A program made the position numbers and the translations under genes. Below, piece after piece: positions 54,833-63,944 of a stretch of DNA of 64,000 nt. Where the stretch lies: contig OZ244982.1 of assembly GCA_965223115.1 (NCBI GenBank), positions 868,001 through 932,000 of the forward strand, read 5' to 3'. The number at the start of each line of letters is the position of its first letter. Within the stretch, counting starts at the first letter, position 1. The notes under the pieces are model-generated. The model did no database searches, was not told the origin of the DNA, and worked only from the letters and a program-made list of their open reading frames with translations. This DNA comes from CBDCUI01 sp965223115 (GTDB lineage: Bacteria; Pseudomonadota; Gammaproteobacteria; UBA4575).

Positions 54833-55249
54833 ATGGATGGTGATATGAATACTTTATATAAAAATGACGATTTGGGTAAATTAATAATTCGCTTAGGTGT
54901 TGGAATTCTTATGCTTTTCCATGGTATAGAAAAATTAGCCCACCTTGGGACATTGAAATTTATAAAAGGGCAGTTAGTAAATTTTGGATGGCCGGAATTG
55001 CTTGCATATGGAGTTTATATAGGAGAAATAGTTGCACCGCTTTTAGTGATCTTTGGTGTATATACACGGTTTGGAGGATTGTTGATTGTAGTTAATATGA
55101 TATTTGCTATTTTACTTGTCCATGCACATGAATTTTTTGCTTTAACAGGTCATGGTGGTTGGGCTTTAGAATTGCAGGCACTTTATTTACTAGGGGGACT
55201 GGTGGTTTTATTTCTAGGTAGCGGTAAATATGCATTTAAGCCAGATTAA
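54833..55249 (+). CDS. DoxX-family membrane protein
   Basis: A 138-aa protein with four hydrophobic helices. LIIRLGVGILMLFHGIEKL is the DoxX start, and GVYIGEIVAPLLVIFGVYTRFGGLLIV the conserved middle. Family members are linked to thiosulfate:quinone oxidation, redox homeostasis or remain uncharacterised. Two starts are possible: ATG at 54833 or at 54845 (MNTLYKND); neither has a strong SD. The lipoprotein gene follows after 35 bases and may share its transcript. Confidence 0.85.
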   Translation: MDGDMNTLYKNDDLGKLIIRLGVGILMLFHGIEKLAHLGTLKFIKGQLVNFGWPELLAYGVYIGEIVAPLLVIFGVYTRFGGLLIVVNMIFAILLVHAHEFFALTGHGGWALELQALYLLGGLVVLFLGSGKYAFKPD

Positions 55250-55284
55250 ATTGATTAATATCATTTAACTAGAATAGTTACTTC

Positions 55285-55824
55285 ATGGCAAAATTTCCGA
55301 TCATAATAATCTGTCTATTAAATATAATAGGTTGCACACATTCACAGTTACCTGCTGAGAACGAGCAAGCGGTACAACAGCTAAGTACAGCAATTACTGC
55401 TATATCAAACTCAATTAATTTGGAAGACGCAAAAACAGTATCAGAAGTGCTTATAGCGGGTACTACAGAGTTAGCTTTAAACTATCGTATGGTAAGCCCA
55501 CCTAGTTATCATAATTTGCTTGTACATATGGGTATTAAGCAGCGTGGTTTGTGCTGTCACTGGGCTGAAGATTTACACAAACGAATTCAACAAGTTAATC
55601 AGAAATCCATTAAATTTGATTGGGTTGTCACTAAACATGGTAGCCATCTACGTGAACATAATAGCTTAGTTTTATACAGCGCAAATAAAGGTTGGCAATA
55701 TGGCCTCATTTTTGATCCCTGGCGTAGATCTGGGCAGCCTTACTGGGTAAGGGTTGGATTAGATAAGCATAGCTGGAAGATTCATCCACTTAGCGGACAA
55801 TGGCAATTATTAAGGTGCAAATAA
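55285..55824 (+). CDS. Putative lipoprotein with Cys-His-Asp protease-like triad
   Basis: A 179-aa protein whose signal peptide ends with IIGC, a plausible lipobox (Cys17). After an Ala/Gln/Asn-rich linker come GLCCHWAEDLHKRI, then HLREHNSLVLYS, then LIFDPWRR, in the order Cys, His, Asp of papain/transglutaminase-fold enzymes. I do not recognise a named family, though similar hypothetical proteins occur in proteobacteria. Activity as a peptidase or amidase is inference. It may be co-transcribed with doxX. Confidence 0.6.
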   Translation: MAKFPIIIICLLNIIGCTHSQLPAENEQAVQQLSTAITAISNSINLEDAKTVSEVLIAGTTELALNYRMVSPPSYHNLLVHMGIKQRGLCCHWAEDLHKRIQQVNQKSIKFDWVVTKHGSHLREHNSLVLYSANKGWQYGLIFDPWRRSGQPYWVRVGLDKHSWKIHPLSGQWQLLRCK

Positions 55825-56222
55825 CGCAATATTAAAGGTATGTTACTGAGATTTTAATTATTTGCAGAAATCTATAGACACTATAGAGCTTTTGGTGCAT
55901 TATTTATTGATTAGTATTTATTCAATAAGAATAATAGAAGAAGAGTTTAGTGATATCCACGTTATGGTATCTAGTTTATTTAAGGTCATGCTGAGATTTT
56001 AATAGCAAATTAAAATCGATTTCGTTTCTATTCCTAAAGATATTTATCTAAAGAATTTCCTCGATTATTTGTTTCTGCGCAATCTTATTATTCAATTTGA
56101 TCATGAAATTTCATATGCATAGACTGAATAGAATTCGATTATAACTCTACTGCTATCAATTAATTTGTGTGTTGATTATTTGATAGTGTAATTTTGAGCG
56201 ACACACATAGACAGGAGAAGTA
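55825..56222. promoter_or_regulatory. 398-base region before the RRM gene
   Basis: AT-rich, no ORF. It contains a 13-base direct repeat CTGAGATTTTAAT at 55846-55858 and 55990-56002, each preceded by AAGGT. CTATCA (about 56153) and TGATAG (about 56180) form a long-range repeat near the RRM start. AGGAGAAG gives the RRM gene a good SD. A long leader here would fit a cold-responsive gene, but no promoter is certain. Confidence 0.4.
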
Positions 56223-56483
56223 ATGAATATTTATATTGGTAATTTACCATACAGCATTTCTGAAGATGAACTACGTGATTTATTTGCTACCCATGGCGAA
56301 GTATCTAGTGCAAATATCATCATTGATAGAGATTCTGGTCGTTCCAAAGGCTTTGGATTTGTTGAGATGCCGGATAAATCACAAGCAGAAAGTGCCATTA
56401 ACGCTATAAATGAATCTGATGTTCAAGGTCGTAATGTTAGGGTAAATGAAGCGCGTCCTCGCCCCGAAAGAGGTCGACGTTAA
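56223..56483 (+). CDS. Single-RRM RNA-binding protein
   Basis: An 86-aa RNA recognition motif protein of the bacterial Rbp type. RNP2 is IYIGNL (residues 3-8) and RNP1 is RSKGFGFVEM, with the aromatic residues that stack on RNA in place. The tail is short and Arg/Pro-rich (EARPRPERGRR) without a glycine-rich repeat. In cyanobacteria and some gammaproteobacteria such genes respond to cold. It is followed at once by a terminator-like stem. Confidence 0.92.
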   Translation: MNIYIGNLPYSISEDELRDLFATHGEVSSANIIIDRDSGRSKGFGFVEMPDKSQAESAINAINESDVQGRNVRVNEARPRPERGRR

Positions 56484-56507
56484 AAAAATAATTGGCCCGT
56501 ATGGGCT

Positions 56508-56533
56508 AAGCGAAGTTTTAACTTCGGCTTTGT
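56508..56533 (+). terminator. Terminator-like hairpin after the RRM gene
   Basis: AAGCGAAGTT and AACTTCGGCTT pair with one bulged base around a short TT loop and run into TTTG. A smaller GGCCC / GGGCT stem just before it (56494-56506) may stack. The U-tract is short, so termination may be partial. Confidence 0.5.
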
Positions 56534-56659
56534 AGAACTACACTAAGATAAAGCGATATTTTAGTGTAGATTTATAAAACACAGCTGAGAAGATGTGTAA
56601 GATGGTGTGTATTTGTAAGGCGCTTATAGAGTAATAAACGCCCTACAAACATAAGGTCT

Positions 56660-56917
56660 TTATTTAGACATTGCGCTTTTAATCAAGCCCACAATTAGCA
56701 TTAAAATTCCGCCTCCTGCACCTGCAGCGGCGATGTCACCGCCCATGCCGCCTCCTAGCAAGCCACCTAAGAGTTGTCCACCCAAACCACCACCGACTAA
56801 ACCTGCAATGGTATTGCCTAGGAATCCCAGACTAATTTTCTTGATAATTGCTCCAATAATATTTCCACCCACAGCCCCTGTAATAAGCTGATAGATTAAA
56901 GGCATAAGTGCTTCCAT
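56660..56917 (-). CDS. Small glycine-rich membrane protein
   Basis: An 85-aa, strongly hydrophobic protein with glycine-zipper-like runs (GLVGGGLGGQLLGGLLGG at residues ~40-57). Segments at 5-25, 30-50 and 65-82 could insert in a membrane. GGAGGG seven bases before the ATG shows it is translated. I recognise only a general resemblance to hypothetical proteobacterial glycine-rich membrane proteins. Its neighbours are unrelated, and no toxin partner is seen. Confidence 0.65.
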   Translation of the reverse strand: MEALMPLIYQLITGAVGGNIIGAIIKKISLGFLGNTIAGLVGGGLGGQLLGGLLGGGMGGDIAAAGAGGGILMLIVGLIKSAMSK

Positions 56918-57174
56918 TAGAACTCCCTCCTGAGTTTATGATTATTTGCTTTTATTATGATAGTTGCTGCTATCAATATAATGTCGGCTCACTTTATCGG
57001 AGAGGATTGTAGAAAGGAAGCACTAATTTGGAGCATAGTAAAAAATTAGCGAATTATTTAGTTAATATTATCAATAGTTTATAAATTAAATCTAAATATA
57101 TTATTAGCTTTTTGTATGGCTTATATAAGCTATAGTAAGGAATATTCAGTACTGGAAATGGATTTGGTTACTCT
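56918..57174. promoter_or_regulatory. 257-base region between glycine-rich gene and fadJ stop
   Basis: Contains TGATAG / CTATCA around a six-base loop (56958-56975), near the start of the glycine-rich gene, and the perfect palindrome GCTTATATAAGC (about 57119-57130) near the fadJ stop. The first may be an operator, the second a processing or termination site. No ORF. Confidence 0.35.
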
Positions 57175-59214
57175 TCATGTCGTGTACTTTTGCCATTCAG
57201 AGTCTGGTTTAAAGCGGTCTCCAAACTGTTCATGCAAAGCTTTTAATATTCTGAATAACGAGTCGGCACCTTTGGATTCTATATAGTTTAACGGACCACC
57301 ACGAAACGGTGCGAAGCCGGTTCCAAATATAACTCCGGCGTCTAAGAGATCATTGTTAGCAACAACTTTTTCACGTTGGCAGGCAACAGCCTCATTTAAA
57401 AACCGCAAAATAAGCCTATTCTGTACTGAAGTATCAAGGCTAGAGCTTTGTGTGGATTTAGGGTTGACTTTTTTACCTTTTTTCCAAGTGTAAAATCCTT
57501 TACCAGTTTTTTTACCAAGAGCACCTGATTTAACCATCGTTCTAAATGAATCCGGGACTTTGTAGCCATAACTTGCACTTAATATCTCTGCAACGTGTAA
57601 ACCCACATCTAGGCCTACCGTATCAGCAAGTTCAACAGGCCCCATCGGCATGCCAAATTGCGTAGCGGCTTTATCGATGGTTGCAATGGCTACCCCAGCT
57701 TCTTTTAAAAGGCCCGCTTCCAGCATATATGGGGTAAGTATGCGGTTCACCAAAAAGCCAGGTGAACTTTTGGTAGGTAATGGCAATTTCCCAATTTGCC
57801 TTGCAAAGTTAATGGCACGCTGAGAAATATTTGCGTCAGTTTGGGCACCGTTAACAATTTCTACTAAAGGCATTTTTGTTACAGGGTTAAAGAAATGTAA
57901 CCCCACCAAGCGAGTTGGGTCCGATATAGCGTCACAAAGCTGTTCAATTTCAATACTAGACGTGTTGGTGACTAATAACGCATTTTTTTTAATGACTGAT
58001 TCTATAGAAGTGTATAGTTTTCTTTTAACTTCTTTATTTTCAAAGATAGCTTCTATAATCACATCAGCATTGCTTAATCCATTGCCTTTAGCATCTAAAA
58101 CAAAACGATCCATTGTAGTTGTAACTAAAACATGATCTTTTAATCGTTTCTTAAAATATGCATAGCTGCGTTCTTTAGCCCTAGCTAGATTTTCCTCTTT
58201 TAAATCCTGCAGAGTTACTGTGAGACCTTTGGACACACACCATGTGGCAATATCGCCTCCCATAACCCCTGCACCTATGATATGTACATGACGAACTTTA
58301 GCATTATCGTCGTTAGCTAATGCCTTTAGTTCATTCTGTAGCTGAAATACACGCACTAAATTTTTAGCTGTATCGGTAGTGCTAAGTTGTGCTACAGACT
58401 GCGCTTCGTGTTGCAGCATGTTTTTTTCTGTGCCATAGAACTTAACCCAGTGGTCGATTAGTGCATAGGGGGCAGGGTAGTGTTCGGGTAAAGCTTTTTT
58501 GGATACTTGTTTACGCATCTGTATGGCTATTAAGGGTCGAATAGCTTTACTATTGAGAAGTTTGCTTATAAGGGGTGGTTTACGCTTGCTGGGTCTAGAT
58601 GTGAGCACACTTATCGCCGCATTTTTGAGATGTCGTTTAGGTACAGCATGATCAATTAAACCAATTTTTACTGCTTGCCTTGGACTTAGGCTACGACCTG
58701 TCAGCATCAAATCCATTGCAGTAAGTGGATTGGTATATCGAAATATGCGTACTGTGCCACCATAACCAGGGTGAATTCCTAAGCGAATTTCAGGTAAAGA
58801 AATGCGAGTATTAGAGTCATCTAAGGCAATACGATAATCACAGGCTAAAGCGAGCTCTAAACCGCCCCCCATGCAAAATCCATTGATAATCGCAATGCTA
58901 GAGCATGGCAATTGATCCAGCTGATTAATTATGTTTTGGCCATATTGTATTTTTTCTAATGCTTGTTGTGCGCTTGTAATTTGCGTAAATTCCTTTACAT
59001 CTGCCCCAGCAATAAAACCTTTTGGCTTAGCAGAGATAATCGCAATACCTACCGGTGGCTTATTAGCTAGTTCAGTTAATATTAACTGTAATTCGGCCAG
59101 TACATTTGCAGACAAAACATTGGTGCTACTTTCTACAACATTTATGTGCAGCCAAACAATATCATCCATATCTTGTTCTACTTGCCAGTTTTGATAATTA
59201 TTTGTGTACATCAT
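57175..59214 (-). CDS. fadJ: Beta-oxidation multienzyme alpha subunit FadJ
   Basis: Bifunctional enoyl-CoA hydratase/3-hydroxyacyl-CoA dehydrogenase (679 aa). The crotonase domain (1-~190) has the two acid residues in GGGLELALACDYRIA and LPEIRLGIHPGYGGTVR. The dehydrogenase domain has NAD motif HIIGAGVMGGDIATW and catalytic His in GLHFFNPVTKMPLVEIV. Shorter than E. coli FadB/FadJ (~715-730), fitting the FadJ-like type. It forms a complex with the thiolase encoded six bases upstream on the same strand. Confidence 0.92.
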   Translation of the reverse strand: MMYTNNYQNWQVEQDMDDIVWLHINVVESSTNVLSANVLAELQLILTELANKPPVGIAIISAKPKGFIAGADVKEFTQITSAQQALEKIQYGQNIINQLDQLPCSSIAIINGFCMGGGLELALACDYRIALDDSNTRISLPEIRLGIHPGYGGTVRIFRYTNPLTAMDLMLTGRSLSPRQAVKIGLIDHAVPKRHLKNAAISVLTSRPSKRKPPLISKLLNSKAIRPLIAIQMRKQVSKKALPEHYPAPYALIDHWVKFYGTEKNMLQHEAQSVAQLSTTDTAKNLVRVFQLQNELKALANDDNAKVRHVHIIGAGVMGGDIATWCVSKGLTVTLQDLKEENLARAKERSYAYFKKRLKDHVLVTTTMDRFVLDAKGNGLSNADVIIEAIFENKEVKRKLYTSIESVIKKNALLVTNTSSIEIEQLCDAISDPTRLVGLHFFNPVTKMPLVEIVNGAQTDANISQRAINFARQIGKLPLPTKSSPGFLVNRILTPYMLEAGLLKEAGVAIATIDKAATQFGMPMGPVELADTVGLDVGLHVAEILSASYGYKVPDSFRTMVKSGALGKKTGKGFYTWKKGKKVNPKSTQSSSLDTSVQNRLILRFLNEAVACQREKVVANNDLLDAGVIFGTGFAPFRGGPLNYIESKGADSLFRILKALHEQFGDRFKPDSEWQKYTT

Positions 59215-59220
59215 TATGAA

Positions 59221-60522
59221 TTATTGCAGGTTCTCGATAAGCATGGCTCCGCCTTGTCCGCCACCGATGCATATCGTGGCTACACCCAGTTTTGCTTTAT
59301 TACGATGCAAGACTTTTAAAAGATGATGAACTATTCTTGTACCACTAGCTCCCACAGGGTGCCCAATTGCTATGGCACCTCCATCTACATTTAGCTTCTC
59401 ATGTGTAATTTCACCAAAAGCTTTATCTAAACCTAATTGAGATTGGCAATACGAATCGTCATTCCATGCGGCCTGGCAAGCGAGAACCTGAGCAGCAAAT
59501 GCTTCGTTTAGTTCCCAGTAGTCGATATCAGCTACGGATAGCTTTTGTTGTACTAACATTGGTACCGTTGCATGCACAGGTCCTAGCCCCATCTGTCTGG
59601 GGTCTACAGCAGCCCAATTTGAAGCGATAAGTCGTCCCATTACATTTAAGTTGTGTTTTTTTACTGCACTTTCATTGGCTAAAATTAGCCATGCTGCACC
59701 ATCCGTAATTTGTGCACTGTTACCAGCAGTGACATTGCCGAATTTTTTATCAAATACAGGACGTAATTTTGCCAGCTTTTCTATACTAGAATCGGGCCTA
59801 ACCCCATCATCGTGATTGTAAACATTACCTTTGGTGTCATAGATAGTCTCAATTTCATCTAAATAGTTTTGTTCTTGTGCCTGTACTAATCGTAAGTGAC
59901 TATCTACGGCATAACTATCCATTTCGTTGCGTGAGATATTAAACATAGTAGCGAGGTTTTCTGCTGTTTGACCCATTGATAAGCCCACAACAGGGTCTGT
60001 TAAGCCCTTTAGTAATCCAATTACAGGGCTAAGGAACTTTGGTCTCAGCTTCGTAAATGTCTGCAATTTCTGTAAAGGCGTTTTTGATCGGTTCAAATCA
60101 GCTAACCAGTTCACCATATGATGGTTAAACAATACTGGGGAATGGCTCATGGCTTCTGTTCCTCCTGCTAGCACCATGTCTGATTTGCCTAAGCAGATAT
60201 TTGTAAACGCAGAGTCGATTGCCTGCATACCTGATGCACAGTTTCGCTGCACAGTCCAGGCAGGAACGTTATCTCCGCAACCTATGCGTAAGCTGATTAC
60301 TCGAGCAATATTAACTTCATCAGGGCTTGGGCCAACGCAACCAACAATCACTTCATCAAGTTCATCAGGGCTAAAAGGTTGTCGCATTAATAGTGGTTGT
60401 GCAGAGCTGACTGCTAAGTCAGAAGCATGAAAAGGACCGGGCCGCCCTCGTGCCTTCAGAAAAGGGGAGCGGCTACCATCGACAATATAGACTGGAGATG
60501 CGGTCATAGTAGATTTCTTCAC
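59221..60522 (-). CDS. fadI: Acetyl-CoA C-acyltransferase (thiolase) FadI
   Basis: Thiolase (433 aa) completing beta-oxidation. Nucleophilic Cys near residue 96 in QRNCASGMQAIDSAF; base His in GHPVGASGTRIVHHLL; second Cys in CIGGGQGGAML. The ~430-aa length matches FadI rather than FadA (~390). The fadI-fadJ order and six-base gap are as in the anaerobic fad system of enterics. The upstream gap is 68 bases; no FadR-like box was recognised. Confidence 0.92.
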   Translation of the reverse strand: MKKSTMTASPVYIVDGSRSPFLKARGRPGPFHASDLAVSSAQPLLMRQPFSPDELDEVIVGCVGPSPDEVNIARVISLRIGCGDNVPAWTVQRNCASGMQAIDSAFTNICLGKSDMVLAGGTEAMSHSPVLFNHHMVNWLADLNRSKTPLQKLQTFTKLRPKFLSPVIGLLKGLTDPVVGLSMGQTAENLATMFNISRNEMDSYAVDSHLRLVQAQEQNYLDEIETIYDTKGNVYNHDDGVRPDSSIEKLAKLRPVFDKKFGNVTAGNSAQITDGAAWLILANESAVKKHNLNVMGRLIASNWAAVDPRQMGLGPVHATVPMLVQQKLSVADIDYWELNEAFAAQVLACQAAWNDDSYCQSQLGLDKAFGEITHEKLNVDGGAIAIGHPVGASGTRIVHHLLKVLHRNKAKLGVATICIGGGQGGAMLIENLQ

Positions 60523-60590
60523 TGTATAACGCGAAGAATTTGCAATATAGATAGCTTAAAGCTGTAATTTTGCATTATTGTCCTTACAAA

Positions 60591-61724
60591 TTAGCTAAAT
60601 GATGTGACCAAGTTTAATGCCTCATCTATTTCATCATTGTTAATATAAAAATGTGGTGAAAAACGTATTCCTTGGTTACGGTAAGCGCATAATACATTTG
60701 AATGTATTAAGTGTTTAAATAAGAGGTGATTATCGATGTCATCACGGCGCATGGTAATGATTCCTGATCTTCTAAGTGGCTCGGAGTTTGAAAGAATATT
60801 CAAGTTTAAATATTTATATTTTTCAAATAGATATGATATATTTCTAGAAATATTATCATATATAGTATGTATTCCAATCTCTAAAATAAAAGCTAGGCTA
60901 GCATGCATAGCTTGTATGCCTAAATTATTTAGGCTGCCACATTCAAAGCGCCGTGCAGTTTTTGCCGGTTCCCACAGGCTTGATTCGTAGTCACCAAGAT
61001 TTTTCATCATGTGCCAGCCATATTGATTTAAATGTAACTGCTCTCTTATAGCTGGATTACAATAAAATAAGCCAATACCTTCAGGACTAAGCAGCCATTT
61101 ATGCCCGTCTGCCACTACAAAATCAGCAGGTGTAGCTACCAGATCAAATGGTATTGCCCCAAGCATTTGAATAGCGTCTAGGCATAGTAAAATATTGTTG
61201 CTATGGCAATAGTCACTTATTTTGGCTAAATCCATACGCAGGCCGTCGGCAAATTGCACTGCACTCACCGAAATGAGTCGGGTATTTTTATCTGCTTGAC
61301 TAAATAAGGCATCTTCTGGAGTAGGGCTTTGGTTTAAATCAACGGTTCGGACTTGTATGCCAAAACGTGTCTGTAACGATTCCCAAATAATTCGGTTTGA
61401 AGGAAATTCTTGCTCTGCATAAATGATGTTGTCATTCGGCTTCCACGCAATTCCATACGCTACAATAGATAATCCTTCTGATGTATTTTTTATCAAGGCT
61501 ATATCATCAGCACTTTGGGCATTGATAAGTTTTTGGCAGTAACACCGCAATTCAGCTTCGGTTGTTTCCCATTTAGCTATATTTTTTGTACTGAGATGGG
61601 TATTTTCTTCAGCAAAATCTGCTACGACTTTTGATGTACGTTTTGGCCAGGGCCCAACACCAGCATGGTTTAAGTGGATTAGCCCTGGCTGGAGTGGAAA
61701 TTCATGTGCCCATTTTGAATGCAT
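60591..61724 (-). CDS. Class V aminotransferase-fold PLP enzyme
   Basis: A 377-aa PLP enzyme of the class V fold. PLP-binding Lys is in VVADGHKWLLSPEGIGLFYC and the ligand Asp in LLCLDAIQMLGAIPFD. N-terminal INLNHAGVGPWPKRT-like HLNHAGVGPWPKRT is typical of isopenicillin N epimerase/cysteine desulfurase-like proteins. The desulfurase catalytic Cys loop is not evident, so a desulfurase is doubtful. Substrate unknown. It is divergent from bioA, with ~50 bases between the starts. Confidence 0.8.
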   Translation of the reverse strand: MHSKWAHEFPLQPGLIHLNHAGVGPWPKRTSKVVADFAEENTHLSTKNIAKWETTEAELRCYCQKLINAQSADDIALIKNTSEGLSIVAYGIAWKPNDNIIYAEQEFPSNRIIWESLQTRFGIQVRTVDLNQSPTPEDALFSQADKNTRLISVSAVQFADGLRMDLAKISDYCHSNNILLCLDAIQMLGAIPFDLVATPADFVVADGHKWLLSPEGIGLFYCNPAIREQLHLNQYGWHMMKNLGDYESSLWEPAKTARRFECGSLNNLGIQAMHASLAFILEIGIHTIYDNISRNISYLFEKYKYLNLNILSNSEPLRRSGIITMRRDDIDNHLLFKHLIHSNVLCAYRNQGIRFSPHFYINNDEIDEALNLVTSFS

Positions 61725-61773
61725 AAGTTAGGGTAACATGAAAGAAACATAACCAATAAGAACACTATAAATT

Positions 61774-63123
61774 ATGAATATTTTAGACCTAAAGCAGAGA
61801 GACCTTGCCTCGATTTGGCATCCATGCACACAAATGAAAGATCATGAGTTTTTGCCTTTAGTGCCCATTAAAAAAGCTAGAGGTGTATGGCTTGAAGATT
61901 TTGAAGGCAATCGTTATATCGATGCAATTAGCTCTTGGTGGGTTAATCTATTTGGTCATGGCAATGACAGGATAAGTTCTTCTATTAAGCAACAGCTTGA
62001 TCATGTTGAACATGTATTGTTGGCTGGATTTTCACATGAAGCTGTTATCACTCTATCAGAGCAATTAGTCGAGATAACCCCAAAACCTTTAACTAAGTGT
62101 TTTTATGCTGATAATGGATCATCTGCTATTGAAGTAGCATTAAAAATGAGTTTTCACTATTGGAAAAATGTTGGTAAAGCTAATAAAACTAAATTTATCA
62201 ATCTAAGTAATTCATACCATGGTGAAACAATCGGTGCACTTTCACTTGGTGATGTAGCGCTTTATAAAGAAGTTTATGAGCCTTTGCTGTTAGATGTCAT
62301 TACTGTGCCAAGCCCAGATAGCTTTGATCGTGAGTTTGGTGAGACAGAAGCAGAGTATGCAGAACGAATGTTTATACATATGGAATCTGCTTTGCAGAAG
62401 CATCATGATGAAGTTTGTGCAGTAATAATTGAACCACTGGTACAATGTGCAGGTAATATGCGCATGTACTCAGCGAATTATTTAACGCTATTACGTGAAG
62501 CATGTGACAAATATGATGTTCATTTGATAGCTGATGAAATAGCAGTTGGCTTTGGTCGTACAGGGAGTATGTTTGCGTGTGAGCAAGCCAATATTTGCCC
62601 CGATTTTATGTGCCTATCAAAAGGACTCACAGGTGGTTATTTGCCTTTGTCTGTGGTGCTTACGACTGAAGGTATATATGCAGCATTTTACGATGATTAT
62701 GAAAATCTAACTGCGTTTTTGCACTCGCATAGTTATACAGGTAATCCATTAGGTTGTGCAGCAGCGCTTGCTACCTTAGATATTTTTAAAACAGACAACA
62801 TAATAGAGGCGAATAAAATACTTATTAAAGAGTTTGCGAAACAATGCGAGCGATTCAAAGATCATCCAAATATCGGAGATGTTAGGCAAACAGGAATGAT
62901 TACAGCAATTGAATTAGTTAAAGATCGAGAAACTAAACAAGCATACCCATGGCAGGAACGTCGTGGCCTAAAAGTGTATCAATATGGCTTAAAGCACAAT
63001 GCATTGCTGCGCCCACTTGGTAATGTGGTTTATTTTATGCCACCTTATGTAATTACTGTGGAAGAAATTCAAAAACTTGTAGAAATTGCTGAACGGGGGA
63101 TTGCCGAGGCAATCAAGGTTTAG
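61774..63123 (+). CDS. bioA: Adenosylmethionine-8-amino-7-oxononanoate aminotransferase BioA
   Basis: PLP enzyme of biotin synthesis (449 aa) that makes 7,8-diaminopelargonate with S-adenosylmethionine as donor. IWHPCTQMKDHE near the N-terminus and the SWWVNLFGH segment are BioA-specific; PLP Asp is in LIADEIAVGFGRTG and the Lys in CLSKGLTGGYLPLSV. No other bio genes are nearby, so it is separated from bioBFCD. Its last codons overlap the stop of the OmpA-type gene by four bases, tail to tail. Confidence 0.94.
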   Translation: MNILDLKQRDLASIWHPCTQMKDHEFLPLVPIKKARGVWLEDFEGNRYIDAISSWWVNLFGHGNDRISSSIKQQLDHVEHVLLAGFSHEAVITLSEQLVEITPKPLTKCFYADNGSSAIEVALKMSFHYWKNVGKANKTKFINLSNSYHGETIGALSLGDVALYKEVYEPLLLDVITVPSPDSFDREFGETEAEYAERMFIHMESALQKHHDEVCAVIIEPLVQCAGNMRMYSANYLTLLREACDKYDVHLIADEIAVGFGRTGSMFACEQANICPDFMCLSKGLTGGYLPLSVVLTTEGIYAAFYDDYENLTAFLHSHSYTGNPLGCAAALATLDIFKTDNIIEANKILIKEFAKQCERFKDHPNIGDVRQTGMITAIELVKDRETKQAYPWQERRGLKVYQYGLKHNALLRPLGNVVYFMPPYVITVEEIQKLVEIAERGIAEAIKV

Positions 63124-63929
63124 AGGTTATCTTGAGCAATATTCTTGATGACTATTTCAACACGGCGATTTAGCCTTCTACCAGCATTTGTAGTGTTAGT
63201 AGCAACAGGTACTTCTTGCCCAAAGCCACGTGTTTCAATTCGGGTATCAGCAATACCATGAGTAACAAGAAATTGCTTTACAGATTCTGCACGTTCCAGC
63301 GATAGGCGTTTGTTTGTATTTGCATTACCAGTGCTGTCGGTATGTCCTTCAATAATGATCTCGCGTCTAGGATTGCCTTGGAGATACTGCAATAGAGGTT
63401 GCAGTCTATTTTCAGATGCTGCTTCTAATTGCGCTCCACCAGTTGCAAATAATAAATCGTTAATGACTAGCAATGTCCCACGGCTAGTTTCTTCAGCTTG
63501 ATACTGGTTCAGCGTGGTTTCTAATTTTTTAGCACGTTGATTAGCTATTTCTGCTTTATCATATGCACGTTTAGCTTCAAGCTTGCGTACATGCGTTACC
63601 ATTTCTTGATGTTGCTGCTTGAGTTTTACTAACTCTTGTTCGTGTTGATGTTTAAGTAATAGTTCATGTGCGATTTCTTGTTTGCGTAACGTAAGATAAA
63701 TGTAATGATCTACGGCTTCAATATTATTATTTTCAAGTGAAGCTTCTGCTTTATTCAATAATTCGTTTGCCTGAAATAATGTTACGGAAGCAACTTTTTT
63801 TAAGTTCTCGTCTGTATTTATTTTTGCTAGTGTTGCTTTAGCAGTTTCCAATGGTGGATATGAAGTTGGAGAACTAGCACAGCTTGCTATAATTAAAAAG
63901 GCTAAACAAAGTAGTATAAATTTAGACAT
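63120..63929 (-). CDS. OmpA-family lipoprotein with DUF4398 region
   Basis: A 269-aa outer-membrane lipoprotein candidate. Signal peptide ends IIASC (lipobox, Cys17). A helical DUF4398-like region (~25-90) and a coiled-coil stretch (~95-145, KLKQQHQEMVTHVRKLEAKR) precede an OmpA C-terminal peptidoglycan-binding domain (~150-265) with EGHTDSTGNANTNKRLSLER and RRLNRRVEI. It probably tethers the outer membrane to peptidoglycan. A further minus-strand gene may precede it at the window edge. Confidence 0.88.
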   Translation of the reverse strand: MSKFILLCLAFLIIASCASSPTSYPPLETAKATLAKINTDENLKKVASVTLFQANELLNKAEASLENNNIEAVDHYIYLTLRKQEIAHELLLKHQHEQELVKLKQQHQEMVTHVRKLEAKRAYDKAEIANQRAKKLETTLNQYQAEETSRGTLLVINDLLFATGGAQLEAASENRLQPLLQYLQGNPRREIIIEGHTDSTGNANTNKRLSLERAESVKQFLVTHGIADTRIETRGFGQEVPVATNTTNAGRRLNRRVEIVIKNIAQDNL

Positions 63930-63944
63930 TTTTAAATAGATCTA

